Shown here: one piece after another, positions 8,750 through 17,771 of the stretch
How the letters are laid out: each line of letters opens with the position of its first letter
Numbering within the stretch: the first letter of the stretch is position 1
Assembly (NCBI GenBank): GCA_965224205.1
Contig: CBDCYN010000009.1
Location: forward strand, 186,001 to 250,000
From: CBDCYN01 sp965224205
GTDB lineage: Bacteria; Planctomycetota; Phycisphaerae; Phycisphaerales; Phycisphaeraceae
Reading direction: 5' to 3'
Length of the DNA: 64,000 bases
The notes under the pieces: generated by a model
Databases searched by the model: none
Seen by the model: the letters and a program-made list of their open reading frames with translations, nothing else
What the model was told of the DNA's origin: nothing
Program-made: the position numbers and the translations under genes

Positions 8750-11425
8750 ATGATTGATCAACCCACCGATTTCCCCCCCGATGGCTACGAGGATGGTCGC
8801 GAAGCCGGCCTGACTGGCGGAGGTGGCGGGCGCGTTATCGACCTAGCGATCGAACGGGAGCTGGCTGACAGCTACCTGACCTACGCGATGAGCACGATCG
8901 TCGACCGGGCCCTGCCCGACGTGCGCGACGGGCTCAAACCCTCCCAACGCCGCATCCTTGTGGCGATGAACGACCTGAACCTCACCCCCGGCAGGAAGCA
9001 TTCAAAGTGCGCCGGCATCGTCGGCGAGACGATGAAGAAGTACCACCCCCACGGCGACGGGGCGATCTACCCCACGCTCGTGAACATGGCCCAAGAGTGG
9101 AAAACCCGCGGCCTGCTGATCGACAAGCAGGGCAACTTCGGGTCGATCGACCCCGACCCCCCCGCGGCGATGCGTTACACCGAAGCCCGGCTCCACGCCC
9201 ACGCCACGGAGATGCTCGACGACCTGAAGCTCGATACCGTCGACTGGCAGCCGAACTTCGATGAAACCGTCGACGAGCCGAAGGTCCTGCCGGCCCGGTT
9301 CCCGAACCTGCTGGTCAACGGCTCGACCGGGATCGCCGTGGGCATGGCCTGCAACATGCCCCCGCACAACCTCGGCGAGATCTGCGACGCGATCACCGCC
9401 GTGATCGACGACCCCGACATCGAGCTGCCACACCTGATGCAGATCGTGCCCGGGCCCGACTTCCCCACTGGGGGCATCATCTGCGGCCGGCGGGGCATCG
9501 CCCAGGCGTACGCCACCGGGCGCGGCCGGCTGACGGTGCGGGCCAGGATCCACCACGAGCAGACCGCCAGCGGGCGCGACCTGCTGGTCGTCACCGAGAT
9601 CCCGTACCAGGTCACGAAAAACAACGGCGTGATCGAGAAGATCAAAGACTGCCGCAAGCACGACCGGCTCAACGAGATCGCCAACATCATCGACGACTCG
9701 TCCAACCGCACCGGGATGCGCCTGGTGATCGAGCTCAAGCGGGGGGCCGACCCCGCGGTGGTCGAGAACCAGCTCTACCAGCTCACCCCGCTCCAATCGA
9801 CGTACAGCGTGATCAACATCGCGTTGGTGGGCGGACAGCCGCGCACGCTGGGCCTCAAGGACCTGATCCGGTACCACATCGAGCACCGGGTGGAGGTGAT
9901 TCGCCGCCGCACCGCCTACCGCCTGCGCCAGGCGCAACAAGAAGCCCACCGGATCGAGGGGCTGATCTACGCCGTGTGCGACATCGACGAGGTGATCAAG
10001 CTCATCCGCTCCAGCCGCACGCGCGACGAGGCGATCGAGAAGCTCGTGGCCCGCGGGTTCCAGATCCCGTCGACCCACCCGTACGCCCCGTCGATCCCGC
10101 AGCGGTTCCTGGACCAGAGCGCTGAGGCGGCGGTGCGTCTGTCGCGCACCCAGGCCGAGGCGATCGGGCGGCTGCAGCTGATCCAACTCGTGGGGCTGGA
10201 GATCGAGAAGCTGGTCGCGGACTACTCGAAACTGCTGGTCCAGATCGAAGAGTACGAAGCGATCCTCGCCAGCCACGAGCGCGTGCTGGGCATGATCCGC
10301 GAAGACGTCGCGACGCTCAAACAAAAATACGCCGACCCGCGACGCACGGAAATCACCGAGGCCGTGGGCGACCTGGACATCGCCGACCTCACCCCGGTCG
10401 AGCAGGTGGCGGTGACGATCTCCCACGCGGGGTACGTTAAGCGCCTGCCGGTCGAGCACTACCGCACCCAGGGCCGCGGTGGACGGGGGGTGATCGGGGC
10501 TGATACCAAGGAGGACGACTTCACCGAGCACGTGTTCGTGGCCTCGACCCACGACGACCTGCTCTGTTTCACGAATACCGGGCGGGTGTACAAGATCAAG
10601 GTGTTCGAGATCCCCGAGGCGTCGCGCACCAGCCGGGGCCGGGCGATCGTCAATTTATTGAACCTCAAGCCCGACGAGCGGATCTGCGGGTTCATGCCGA
10701 TCGATGATTTTGAGCGTGAGGAGGCGTTCTTGTTATTCGCGACCGCCAACGCGGTGGTCAAGCGGACCGCGCTGAAGGACTACCGCAACGTCAACCGCGC
10801 CGGGATCATCGCGATCAACCTGCGTGAGGGTGATAGCCTGATCGGGGTCAGCTGGACCAGCGGCGACGACCACGTGCTGCTGGGCACACAATCGGGCATG
10901 GCGATCCGGTTCCATGAAGACGACGTGCGGGCGATGGGCCGAAACGCCAGCGGTGTCAAGGGCATGGACCTGGCGGACGACGACAAGGTCGTGGGCCTAG
11001 TGTGTATGGACAAAGAAGACCTCAGCGACCTGCTGACCGTCACTGAAAATGGGTTCGGCAAACGCACCCCGCTCGACGAGTACCTGGTCAAGTCCGAGGA
11101 CGGCTCGGTCCGGGCTCAAAACCGCGGGGGTAAGGGCCGGCGCGACATCGCCACAACCAACCGCAACGGCGGGGTCGTGGGCCTGTTAGCGGTCAACCCC
11201 GAGGATGATCTGGTGTTGATCACCTCTGGGGGGATGATCGTGCGGATCAACGCGGGTTCTGTCCGCCAGACCGGCCGGGGGGCCAAAGGCGTGAAGGTTA
11301 TCGACCTCGTGGACGGCGATTCTCTGGTCGCCGTGGCCCGGATCGCCGATGAGGAGGATGCGGAAGAGGCCAACGAAGGTCAGGGCCAAACGCCCGAAAA
11401 CGACCCAGAATCGGGCCCGGGTTAA
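8750..11425 (+). CDS. gyrA: DNA gyrase subunit A
   Basis: Cuts and rejoins DNA in type IIA topoisomerase, with GyrB as partner (not in this window). Seen: the breakage-reunion domain with SYLTYAMSTIVDRALPDVRDGLKPS-type N-terminus, the PHGDGAIYPTLV quinolone-region motif, and catalytic Tyr143 in AMRYTEARL. The C-terminal beta-pinwheel carries a GyrA-box-like QGRGGRG at about residue 575, which argues for gyrase rather than topoisomerase IV. 891 residues with a 25-residue acidic tail. The N-terminal extension of about 30 residues before VIDLAIERELADSYL is common in this phylum. Confidence 0.96.
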   Translation: MIDQPTDFPPDGYEDGREAGLTGGGGGRVIDLAIERELADSYLTYAMSTIVDRALPDVRDGLKPSQRRILVAMNDLNLTPGRKHSKCAGIVGETMKKYHPHGDGAIYPTLVNMAQEWKTRGLLIDKQGNFGSIDPDPPAAMRYTEARLHAHATEMLDDLKLDTVDWQPNFDETVDEPKVLPARFPNLLVNGSTGIAVGMACNMPPHNLGEICDAITAVIDDPDIELPHLMQIVPGPDFPTGGIICGRRGIAQAYATGRGRLTVRARIHHEQTASGRDLLVVTEIPYQVTKNNGVIEKIKDCRKHDRLNEIANIIDDSSNRTGMRLVIELKRGADPAVVENQLYQLTPLQSTYSVINIALVGGQPRTLGLKDLIRYHIEHRVEVIRRRTAYRLRQAQQEAHRIEGLIYAVCDIDEVIKLIRSSRTRDEAIEKLVARGFQIPSTHPYAPSIPQRFLDQSAEAAVRLSRTQAEAIGRLQLIQLVGLEIEKLVADYSKLLVQIEEYEAILASHERVLGMIREDVATLKQKYADPRRTEITEAVGDLDIADLTPVEQVAVTISHAGYVKRLPVEHYRTQGRGGRGVIGADTKEDDFTEHVFVASTHDDLLCFTNTGRVYKIKVFEIPEASRTSRGRAIVNLLNLKPDERICGFMPIDDFEREEAFLLFATANAVVKRTALKDYRNVNRAGIIAINLREGDSLIGVSWTSGDDHVLLGTQSGMAIRFHEDDVRAMGRNASGVKGMDLADDDKVVGLVCMDKEDLSDLLTVTENGFGKRTPLDEYLVKSEDGSVRAQNRGGKGRRDIATTNRNGGVVGLLAVNPEDDLVLITSGGMIVRINAGSVRQTGRGAKGVKVIDLVDGDSLVAVARIADEEDAEEANEGQGQTPENDPESGPG

Positions 11426-11487
11426 TCCGCTCGATGATCAAGATCGCGGCAAACCCGATCGGCTCGTAGCCAAGTGGAGTTCTCCTC

Positions 11488-11826
11488 ATGCCGATTCAGC
11501 GATGGTCAGATCGGATCTGGATCGCCAAGCTCAGCGATGAGCCGGCGCTATCGGAAGACCTCGTGGGCCTCAAGGCCCAGGCGGTGAAGGAGCAGGTGAT
11601 CCCGCACATGGTGCTGGACCTGACCGGCGTCGAGCAGGTCAACAGTACGAACCTGTCTCAGATGCTGCGGCTTCGCAAGATGGCGATCGACCGGGACGCG
11701 AAGCTGGTGCTGGTGGGCCCCAGCAACGGGATCTGGGCGGTGTTCCTGACCACGGGCCTCGATAAAGTCTTCGAGTTCGCGCCCGACGTCTCCACGGCGC
11801 TGGCGGGGTTGCAGATCAACGAGTGA
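11488..11826 (+). CDS. STAS-domain protein (anti-sigma factor antagonist-like)
   Basis: A single STAS domain, 112 residues. Seen: VLDLTGVEQVNSTNLSQML, where the Ser of NST sits where SpoIIAA-type proteins are phosphorylated, then KLVLVGPSNGIWAVFLTTGLDKVFEFAPDV, the usual second half. The start lies about 60 bp after gyrA and follows a plausible ribosome site (GTGGAG). No partner anti-sigma factor or kinase is near, so the regulatory circuit cannot be named. Confidence 0.85.
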   Translation: MPIQRWSDRIWIAKLSDEPALSEDLVGLKAQAVKEQVIPHMVLDLTGVEQVNSTNLSQMLRLRKMAIDRDAKLVLVGPSNGIWAVFLTTGLDKVFEFAPDVSTALAGLQINE

Positions 11827-11854
11827 TGACCAGGTTCGCCAGTGGGTATGCAGC

Positions 11855-12739
11855 TCATGGCTGGCCGTTGGTCGAGGGGGCCATTTTTTTCGAGTAGCGG
11901 TAGGCGTGGCGCAAGAGCCATGACGTAAGCGCCGGCATGGCGCTGCACATCGCCATCGCCAACGCGGTGCCGGGCATCGGCCACACCTCGGCGCGGGGGC
12001 GCTTCAGGCACCGCACGACCGCGGCGGCGACTTGTTGAGGGCTTTGGGTGAACGGTTTCGGGACGGCGTCCGATAGGCTGGGCACCGGGCCGCTGCGCCG
12101 GGCGACGACCTCGAAAAACTCGGTGCGCGTGGTGGAAGGGTGGACACTGGTCACGAAGACCCCCTCCTCGGCTAGCTCGGCCCGCAGCGCGCCGGCGATC
12201 GAGTCCTGGGCGGCTTTGGTGGCGCTGTAAGCCCCGAACCGAGGCAGGCTCACCTCGCTAAGCACGCTTGACGTGATCAGCACGTGCCCCGAGTATCGAC
12301 GCATCACCGATGACGGGTCGGCGGCGCATAACCGTTTAGCCGTCTGCCGGATCGCGGGTATGGCGGCGCGGATGCATCGCAGGGTGCCATAGAAGTTGGT
12401 CTCGAAGATCTGGCGCATCTGATCGTCGGTGGTGGCCATGATCTCTTTCGATAGGCCGTAGCCGGCGTTGGCGAAGATCACGTCCAGCCGCCCCAGCTGG
12501 TCGAGTGTCTGTTGGATGAGCCGACCCACATCGTCATCGCGGTTCACGTCGCAGACCACCGCCACGCATCGGCGGCCTGTCGCTTCGACCCGCTGGGCGA
12601 CCTGTTCGAGGCGGTCGGCGCGTCGCGCCGCGATCGCGACGTCCATCCCTGCCTCGGCCGCGGCTACAGCAGTGGCGGCGCCGATCCCACCGCTAGCGCC
12701 GGTGATAGCGATCACACGACCCTGAAGATCCACGATCAC
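11855..12739 (-). CDS. short-chain dehydrogenase/reductase (SDR)
   Basis: NAD(P)-dependent oxidoreductase of unknown substrate. Seen: Rossmann motif TGASGGIGAATAVA near the N-terminus, NAGYG, catalytic Ser of LITSSVLSEVS, and the YSATK (YxxxK) active site. The AARRAD stretch after the second strand, with arginines, suggests NADPH preference (inference). 294 residues including a hydrophobic C-terminal segment (GTALAMAMCSAMPALTSWLL) that may associate with the membrane. Converges tail to tail with the STAS gene. Confidence 0.9.
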   Translation of the reverse strand: MIVDLQGRVIAITGASGGIGAATAVAAAEAGMDVAIAARRADRLEQVAQRVEATGRRCVAVVCDVNRDDDVGRLIQQTLDQLGRLDVIFANAGYGLSKEIMATTDDQMRQIFETNFYGTLRCIRAAIPAIRQTAKRLCAADPSSVMRRYSGHVLITSSVLSEVSLPRFGAYSATKAAQDSIAGALRAELAEEGVFVTSVHPSTTRTEFFEVVARRSGPVPSLSDAVPKPFTQSPQQVAAAVVRCLKRPRAEVWPMPGTALAMAMCSAMPALTSWLLRHAYRYSKKMAPSTNGQP

Positions 12740-12758
12740 GTCCGGGGCCTTTTAGTAC

Positions 12759-12855
12759 CCATCCTGATTGAGTTTACTGGATCACTTTTGTACGCGGCAA
12801 GGAAATTTCGGGCTCCAAGGCGTACCCAACGCGTATTCATCAACTCATCGCGATC
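12759..12855 (+). repeat. 95-bp dispersed repeat, copy 3
   Basis: Carries the central landmark TTGTACGCGGCAAGGAAATT and a diverged 3' part (CAACGCGTATTCATCAACTC). It lies directly upstream of the SDR start. Confidence 0.7.
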
Positions 12856-12954
12856 ATGCGGCAACGGTGGGTTCTGGGCCCATCTCGTGTGGCGTCTGAC
12901 CCGAAAATTAACGCGTGACAGACCCTAGATCTACGACGATGATGAACACGTCGT

Positions 12955-13185
12955 TTAGCTCTTGGCCGCTTTGGGCTTGCCGAAGTACGAGCCCTGAAAT
13001 TTCTTCTGGAACTTCTCGACCCGGCCGGCGGTATCGACGAATTTCTGCTTGCCGGTGTAGAACGGGTGGCAGGCGTTGCAGATATCGAGGTGGACCGACG
13101 CGGTGGTGCTGCGTGTGGTAAACGCGTTGCCGCAAGCACAGGTGACCTTGCACTCAACATAATCGGGGTGGATGCCGCTTTTCAT
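12955..13185 (-). CDS. rpmE: 50S ribosomal protein L31
   Basis: Component of the large ribosomal subunit. Seen: MKSGIHPDY start, zinc-binding cysteines in CACGN and CNACHPFYTGKQK (the zinc-carrying type), and the VDTAGRVEKF block. 76 residues, normal length. The basic tail GSYFGKPKAAKS is typical. Cysteines are all retained, so it should be the zinc-replete form. Confidence 0.97.
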   Translation of the reverse strand: MKSGIHPDYVECKVTCACGNAFTTRSTTASVHLDICNACHPFYTGKQKFVDTAGRVEKFQKKFQGSYFGKPKAAKS

Positions 13186-13338
13186 GGTTGCTCGCTCTTG
13201 CTAGATTCTGTGTTCTATCGCCCATATCGGCGCATCATAACCTCATGATATCCTATCGGATTGGGCGTCGCGAGTCGCAGCCAGTCTGTGCCGCCAGTCG
13301 CGATAAGCACGGGACCCGGTGTACAATCCCCGATTGAG

Positions 13339-14154
13339 ATGCTCGCCACCCTCCCGCTGATCTGCTGCTGTCTGCTCCAAGCGATCCCCCCGCTGACGCC
13401 AGATCAACGCGCCCAGGTTCGCACGGCCAGCGACTGGACCAGCCGATTTGACGAAGCGGCGCTTTACCCCTTGATGGACAATGCCCTGCGCTGGCAAGAC
13501 GGCGACGAGGCCGGGGCGATGGTCCCTGATCGGAAGGCTTTGTACCAGACACCGGCTCAGTACCGGGGCCAGCTATTTCTAATCGAGGGCCAATTCGCCG
13601 GCGGGGCGCGGGTGATCAACAACCTCACCCGCTCCGGGCCATGGGACGAGAAACTCCAGCAGTGGGTGATTTTAACGGATCGAGATCGCGACGAGGTCGC
13701 GGTGGTGTACCTGGTCGACCCGCCTCGCCCGATCGATCAGCCGCTACCTGCGGGCACGCGCGTCCGAGTGGTCGGGCGGTTCTACAAGGTCCTTCGTGAT
13801 ACCGACCGCAACGGCCAGCCCACGGATTACCTGACCTTCATCGCCAAGAGCGCCCTGGTGATCTCCGACGCTGACCAGGACGGAGGGCTGTCGAGCAGAG
13901 GCCCGTTGCTGGTCGTGGGGGTGCTGGCGCTGCTCTGGTTTTTCATGAGGCGATCGGTAAAAGTCAAACCGCTTTCCACCAGGGTCCGGCGTGTGCAGGA
14001 TGGGTCACCGAACCATGCCCACGGGCAAGACCACCCCGACGCCGACGACGGCCGACCTGAGAATCTCCCTGACGACCCCGCCGCCGCGTTGAGTATGCTC
14101 CAGGACCGCCACGAGGAGGAACTGCGTAGATCCTCGCAGGGGGATAATCCTTGA
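13339..14154 (+). CDS. hypothetical secreted or membrane protein with C-terminal anchor
   Basis: Not recognised. Seen: a short signal-like N-terminus (MLATLPLICCCLLQAIPPLTP), a globular part of about 170 residues with an OB-fold-like strand pattern (YRGQLFLIEGQF...GTRVRVVGRFYKVL), one transmembrane segment (LLVVGVLALLWFFM, about residues 194-207) and a charged cytoplasmic tail. The ATG at 13339 is chosen because it begins the signal-like stretch; an in-frame ATG at 13261 would bury it. Divergent from rpmE. Confidence 0.65.
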   Translation: MLATLPLICCCLLQAIPPLTPDQRAQVRTASDWTSRFDEAALYPLMDNALRWQDGDEAGAMVPDRKALYQTPAQYRGQLFLIEGQFAGGARVINNLTRSGPWDEKLQQWVILTDRDRDEVAVVYLVDPPRPIDQPLPAGTRVRVVGRFYKVLRDTDRNGQPTDYLTFIAKSALVISDADQDGGLSSRGPLLVVGVLALLWFFMRRSVKVKPLSTRVRRVQDGSPNHAHGQDHPDADDGRPENLPDDPAAALSMLQDRHEEELRRSSQGDNP

Positions 14155-14411
14155 GAATATCCCGACGGGTCGATGCGCGATGCGTAGATCGCGATTTCTG
14201 CAGCTACGGGGGCGCCCGTGGTGAGCTGAGGTTATGCCGGTGATACGACCCGATCATGCTTGCGGGGCACGGTTCGACTCAACTGATATGATAACGGGTT
14301 CCGCACGTGTGGAGGCACCCGTGCGCGTGGTGGCGACAACGCGGGACCCGATAGAAACGCTGATCAGCCGGGATCACGTCCGGTCCAAGACGGGCCGTGG
14401 GCATTGCGGGC

Positions 14412-15515
14412 ATGAGCATCGTAGAACTCAACCTGTCTCATCACCGTTATGAGATCCGAATCGAGCCGGGCTCGCTGCTACGGCTGGGGGAGATGATCTG
14501 CCCGGTCGCGGGTCACGCGCGGGTGGCGCTGCTGGTGGATGAAGCGGTGTTCGACACCCACGGCGCCGCGGCCCGTCGGTCGCTCGAGTCCACCGGCTGC
14601 CGGGTGCTGGTCCACAAGATCCCCAGCGGCGAGAAACACAAGAACCTCGACACGGTACGAGACCTGTACAGCGTGTTGCTCGACCACCGGCTCGAACGCC
14701 GCAGCCCGGTCATCGCGCTGGGCGGCGGGGTCGTCGGGGACACGGTCGGGTTCGTGGCCGCGACGTACCTGCGGGGCGTGCCGTTCATCCAGTGCCCCAC
14801 GACCCTGCTTGCGATGGTCGACGCCTCGGTAGGCGGGAAGGTCGGGGTGAATGTGCCCCAGGGAAAGAACCTGGTGGGCTGCTTCTATCAACCCAGTTTC
14901 GTTGTCGCCGATACCCACACCCTCACGTCGCTGCCGATACGGGAGCTGCGCTGCGGCTTGGCCGAGTGCGTCAAGCACGCGGTGATCCGCGACGCGGGCC
15001 TGTTTGATTGGATCGAGCAGAACCTCGACGCGGTCCTTAGCCTCGACCCGCAGGCGATGGTCAAGCTCGTGCAACGCAACGTCGAGATCAAAGCCGCTGT
15101 GGTCATGGCTGATGAAAAGGAGTCCGGCGAACGCGCCCACCTCAACTTCGGGCACACCTTCGCCCATGCGATCGAGGCCCAGACCGGCCTGGGCAGCGGC
15201 GATGGCTACCACCACGGCGAAGCGGTCTCACTAGGCATGGTCGCGGCGACCCGGTTAGCGGTCGATGCCGATCGTTGCCCCAGCGAGGTGCTCGAGCGGC
15301 TTACCACATTGTTGGGCCGCATCGGCCTGCCGACCTCGACCGACCGGTTGCCGCCGACGCCCCAGCTGATCGACGCGATGCGGCTCGACAAGAAAGTTCA
15401 TAGCGGCAAGCTCCGCCTGGTGTTGCCCGATCGGCTTGGAGCGGTGAGCGTCGTCTCGGACGTGGCCGACGAGGCCATCACCGGGGCGTGGGAATCCCTG
15501 CGCAGCCATCCTTAA
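14412..15515 (+). CDS. aroB: 3-dehydroquinate synthase
   Basis: Second step of the shikimate pathway: cyclises DAHP to 3-dehydroquinate, needing NAD and a metal. Seen: GGGVVGDTVGFVAATYLRG (NAD binding), TTLLAMVDASVGGKVGVN, GLAECVKHAVI, and the metal ligands in NFGHTFAHAIE plus HGEAVSLGM. 367 residues, normal. I take the ATG at 14412 (MSIVELNLSHHRYEI); a GTG 15 bases earlier is also possible. aroA lies far away at about 50 kb, so the pathway genes are not clustered. Confidence 0.95.
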   Translation: MSIVELNLSHHRYEIRIEPGSLLRLGEMICPVAGHARVALLVDEAVFDTHGAAARRSLESTGCRVLVHKIPSGEKHKNLDTVRDLYSVLLDHRLERRSPVIALGGGVVGDTVGFVAATYLRGVPFIQCPTTLLAMVDASVGGKVGVNVPQGKNLVGCFYQPSFVVADTHTLTSLPIRELRCGLAECVKHAVIRDAGLFDWIEQNLDAVLSLDPQAMVKLVQRNVEIKAAVVMADEKESGERAHLNFGHTFAHAIEAQTGLGSGDGYHHGEAVSLGMVAATRLAVDADRCPSEVLERLTTLLGRIGLPTSTDRLPPTPQLIDAMRLDKKVHSGKLRLVLPDRLGAVSVVSDVADEAITGAWESLRSHP

Positions 15516-15816
15516 GGTTCATGATGAATCGACCCGTGGGGTTCACGTGGCAGTGTCGGTGACCCGTTGGGCATCCTGGTGCGCGTCGAAGGTGCCCTTA
15601 AACGTTTTCTGGTAATCCGCGTCCCCTAGACGTGGTCAGAGTTCAACAACTATGCCGGTTGGGCGGTCCTGTTGAGGTAAGGGTGAGAAGACGATGCAAC
15701 GGCTTGTCCTCCAAGTATCAAGACTAACGAGATACTAGACCCATCCGGGGGAACGCGCCTATAATTTGAAGGTTCAAATCCTAACCGGTCATCCCGTCGT
15801 AATGACGCCCATTAAA
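15516..15816. other. intergenic region with a 16-bp palindrome
   Basis: No gene seen. At 15764-15779 there is a perfect palindrome, ATTTGAA-GG-TTCAAAT, preceded by CCTATAAT at 15758-15765; it could be an operator, but no gene follows closely on the present sequence because an IS3 element begins at 15966. Confidence 0.35.
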
Positions 15817-15910
15817 TACGCATCGCGTATCCAAGTGCTGCGTCGAATAGGGATTGGACACCGATCGATTCCCTTTCGCATACACGAGTCATGCCGTAGT
15901 GATCCACTTC
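15817..15910 (-). repeat. 95-bp dispersed repeat, copy 4
   Basis: Minus orientation: ATACGCATCGCGTATCCAAG at the left and CATACACGAGTCATGCCGTA at the right. It lies 55 bp left of the IS3 element. Confidence 0.75.
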
Positions 15911-16092
15911 AGGTATTGACCCGTAGTCACATCGAACACATACGTGGAGCCGGAGTTGCGGCCTGTGACCTTCCCCAGAGAAAGAAACTATGAAAGCCGG
16001 GTCTCCCGGTGGGCGGTTTGACGGGATCATGTCCCAGTACGGGCTGATCGTGTGGATCGCCCAAGTGTAACGCTTCACACAAGGAGACCGGC

Positions 16093-17139
16093 ATGAGGAT
16101 TTTGGCTATCGATTTGGGCAAGTTCAAGAGCGTGGTGTGTGTCTATGACTCGGTGGACCGTGAGCATCGGTTCGAGACGGTGGCGACGACCCCGTCGGCG
16201 ATCCACGACTTGGTGGTCCAGGAAAATCCTGATCGGATGGTAATCGAGATCGGTTCGCAGGCGGGTTGGGTGTGTGATCTGGCCCGGACGCGCGAGATCC
16301 AGATCCAGGTGGCTAACACGAACCACGAAGCTTGGCGGTGGAAGCACGTCAAACGCAAGACCGACCGTGACGACGCGTTGAAGCTGGCCCAGCTATCGGC
16401 GATGGATCAGCTGCCCACCGTGACAGTGCCCAAGACCCAAGTGCGTCAGTGGCGGAGCCTGATCGCTTACCGTCACACACTGGTGTCGCGACGCACGGCG
16501 ATCAAGAATCACATCCGCTCGATCCTCGACCGTCAGGGCTTGACGATGCCCCGTGGTCACAAGGGCTGGAACCGTGAATCGATCGTCGCGTTGCGGCGGC
16601 AGGCCAAGCCGCTGTCGGACGCCGACTCGCAAGAACTGTGGCGATGCGAGCTGGACCTGGAATTGGCGGGCTTCGAGCACGTCAATCAGCTCATCGGGCA
16701 GGTCGAGGAGAAACTCGAAGCGTTAGCGGAACAGGACCAGCGGGTGCGGCAGCTACGGACCATCCCGGGGGTGGGGCCACGATTATCCGAGTTGATCGTG
16801 GCCACGATCGACGACCCGAAACGGTTCGCCAACGCCAAACAGGTCGGCGCCTACGCGGGGCTGGTGCCGAGGTTATTTGAGTCGGGCACGATGCATCGTC
16901 AAGGCCGGATCACCGGTCGCGGCAACAAGCTGCTGCGGGCGTTGCTCGTGGAGGTCAGTTGGTTGATGCAGCGATACAACCCCTGGCTCAAGGATGTGTA
17001 CGAACGGGTCTGCCGCGGCAGCAAGAGCCGCCGCAAGATCGCGGTGATCGCCTGTGCGCGGCGGTTGCTGATCCGCTGTTGGGCGATGCTTCGCGACGGC
17101 ACGGATTGGCGGGGCCTCGAACCGGTTGCTGTGACGTAA
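16093..17139 (+). CDS. IS110-family transposase (DEDD type)
   Basis: Recombines the element with a target chosen by a guide RNA (known for the family). Seen: N-terminal RuvC-like DEDD domain beginning ILAIDLGKFKSVV (first Asp at residue 6), VIEIGSQAGWVCDL (Glu), and RKTDRDDALKLA (Asp pair); C-terminal Transposase_20 domain with TIPGVGPRLSELIVATIDDP and the GRITGRGNKLLRALL block. 348 residues, a normal length and apparently intact. A GGAGACC ribosome site lies 5-11 bases before the ATG. It reads in the same direction as the IS3 genes. Confidence 0.95.
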   Translation: MRILAIDLGKFKSVVCVYDSVDREHRFETVATTPSAIHDLVVQENPDRMVIEIGSQAGWVCDLARTREIQIQVANTNHEAWRWKHVKRKTDRDDALKLAQLSAMDQLPTVTVPKTQVRQWRSLIAYRHTLVSRRTAIKNHIRSILDRQGLTMPRGHKGWNRESIVALRRQAKPLSDADSQELWRCELDLELAGFEHVNQLIGQVEEKLEALAEQDQRVRQLRTIPGVGPRLSELIVATIDDPKRFANAKQVGAYAGLVPRLFESGTMHRQGRITGRGNKLLRALLVEVSWLMQRYNPWLKDVYERVCRGSKSRRKIAVIACARRLLIRCWAMLRDGTDWRGLEPVAVT

Positions 17140-17416
17140 CGGGATCAACCCTCTTCCCGTTCCCCCTTCCAGGGGGAAGCCCCCCAGAAGGGCTGGGCCT
17201 GGATTCAATGGTTGAGGATTCGGTCATGACTGGGCAAGACGATAGCCCGACCGTCCACTTGAGGCGTAAGAGCCCCGTGAGAAAGAATGGGCGTCGTCGT
17301 ATGAAGTTGAATGGGCCCGTAGACGACGGGTGAATGCCCCATCGCTCACGGAAAGCCCGGATAGGAGTTTGAACCCATCCACCGAACCCAACCAAAGTAT
17401 TTGACCGACCCGGCTT
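17140..17416 (+). ncRNA. candidate IS110 guide (bridge/seeker) RNA region
   Basis: Non-coding 3' part of the IS110 element, rich in hairpins: CCGTGAG (17275-17281) pairs with CTCACGG (17345-17351), and inside it CGTCGTC (17292-17298) pairs with GACGACG (17322-17328). CCGACCGTCCACTT (17247-17260) is the complement of the IS3 terminal repeat into which the element is inserted. GAGAAAG (17279-17285) equals the last bases of the left target, and ATAGGAG (17361-17367) equals the element's own right end; both finish in the AG found at the junctions. Transcript ends are unknown. IS1111 elements carry such an RNA downstream of the transposase (known); the guide assignment is inferred. Confidence 0.6.
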
Positions 17417-17474
17417 CATAGGAGTGGACGGTCCTAACTGCTAGGTAGGATGCCTGGCGAAAGGAGTCCACCAG

Positions 17475-17771
17475 ATGTCAAAGTCGATGGGCAACGGGAA
17501 ATCGAGCAAGCGGTATGACGATCAGTTCAAGGCCGGGGCGGTGCGGATGGTCACCGAGGAAGGGTTGTCCCAGTCCGAGGTCGCCCGGCGCTTAGGGGTC
17601 GCGGGCACGACGGTGTGTGCTTGGGTTCGGCAGTTAGCCCCTAACGGTCGGCTCACTGATCAAGAGATTCGGATCAAGCTGCGGGAGTTGGAACAAGAGA
17701 ACCGTCGGCTGAAGATGGAACGGGAAATCCTAAAAAAAGCCGCGACCTTCTTCGCGAGCGAAAGCCGATGA
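17475..17771 (+). CDS. IS3-family OrfA (helix-turn-helix)
   Basis: DNA-binding part of the IS3 transposase, 98 residues. Seen: HTH QSEVARRLGVAGTTVCAWVR and a C-terminal leucine-zipper-like helix (IRIKLRELEQENRRLKMERE). A GGAG ribosome site is 9-12 bases before the ATG. A run of seven A at 17732-17738 near the end is the expected slippery site: a -1 shift there enters the orfB frame and would give a 384-residue OrfAB fusion, the active transposase in this family (known). Confidence 0.93.
   Translation: MSKSMGNGKSSKRYDDQFKAGAVRMVTEEGLSQSEVARRLGVAGTTVCAWVRQLAPNGRLTDQEIRIKLRELEQENRRLKMEREILKKAATFFASESR

Larger units (their letters stand above)
15985..17424 (+). mobile_element. IS110/IS1111-type insertion sequence inside the IS3 left terminal repeat
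   Basis: The IS3 left repeat reads ...CCAGAGAAAG up to 15984 and resumes AGTGGACGGTC at 17423, so the element lies between and a dinucleotide AG is found at both junctions. Subterminal inverted repeats CTATGAAAGCCGGGTC (15988-16003) and GACCCGGCTTCATAG (17407-17421) differ by one inserted base. Subterminal repeats, absence of an ordinary target duplication, and a long 3' non-coding region are known traits of the IS1111 branch of IS110. Exact ends are defined by the IS3 comparison, so within a base or two. Confidence 0.88.

Noticed and set aside
9002..10552. Long open frame (516 codons) on the minus strand
   Set aside because: Antisense of gyrA. GC-rich codon use keeps this frame open; its translation has no domain and gyrA is unmistakable.
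15764..15790. GGTTCAAATCC resembling a tRNA T loop
   Set aside because: The flanking bases do not pair as a T stem and no acceptor or anticodon arm fits; the sequence is part of a palindrome.
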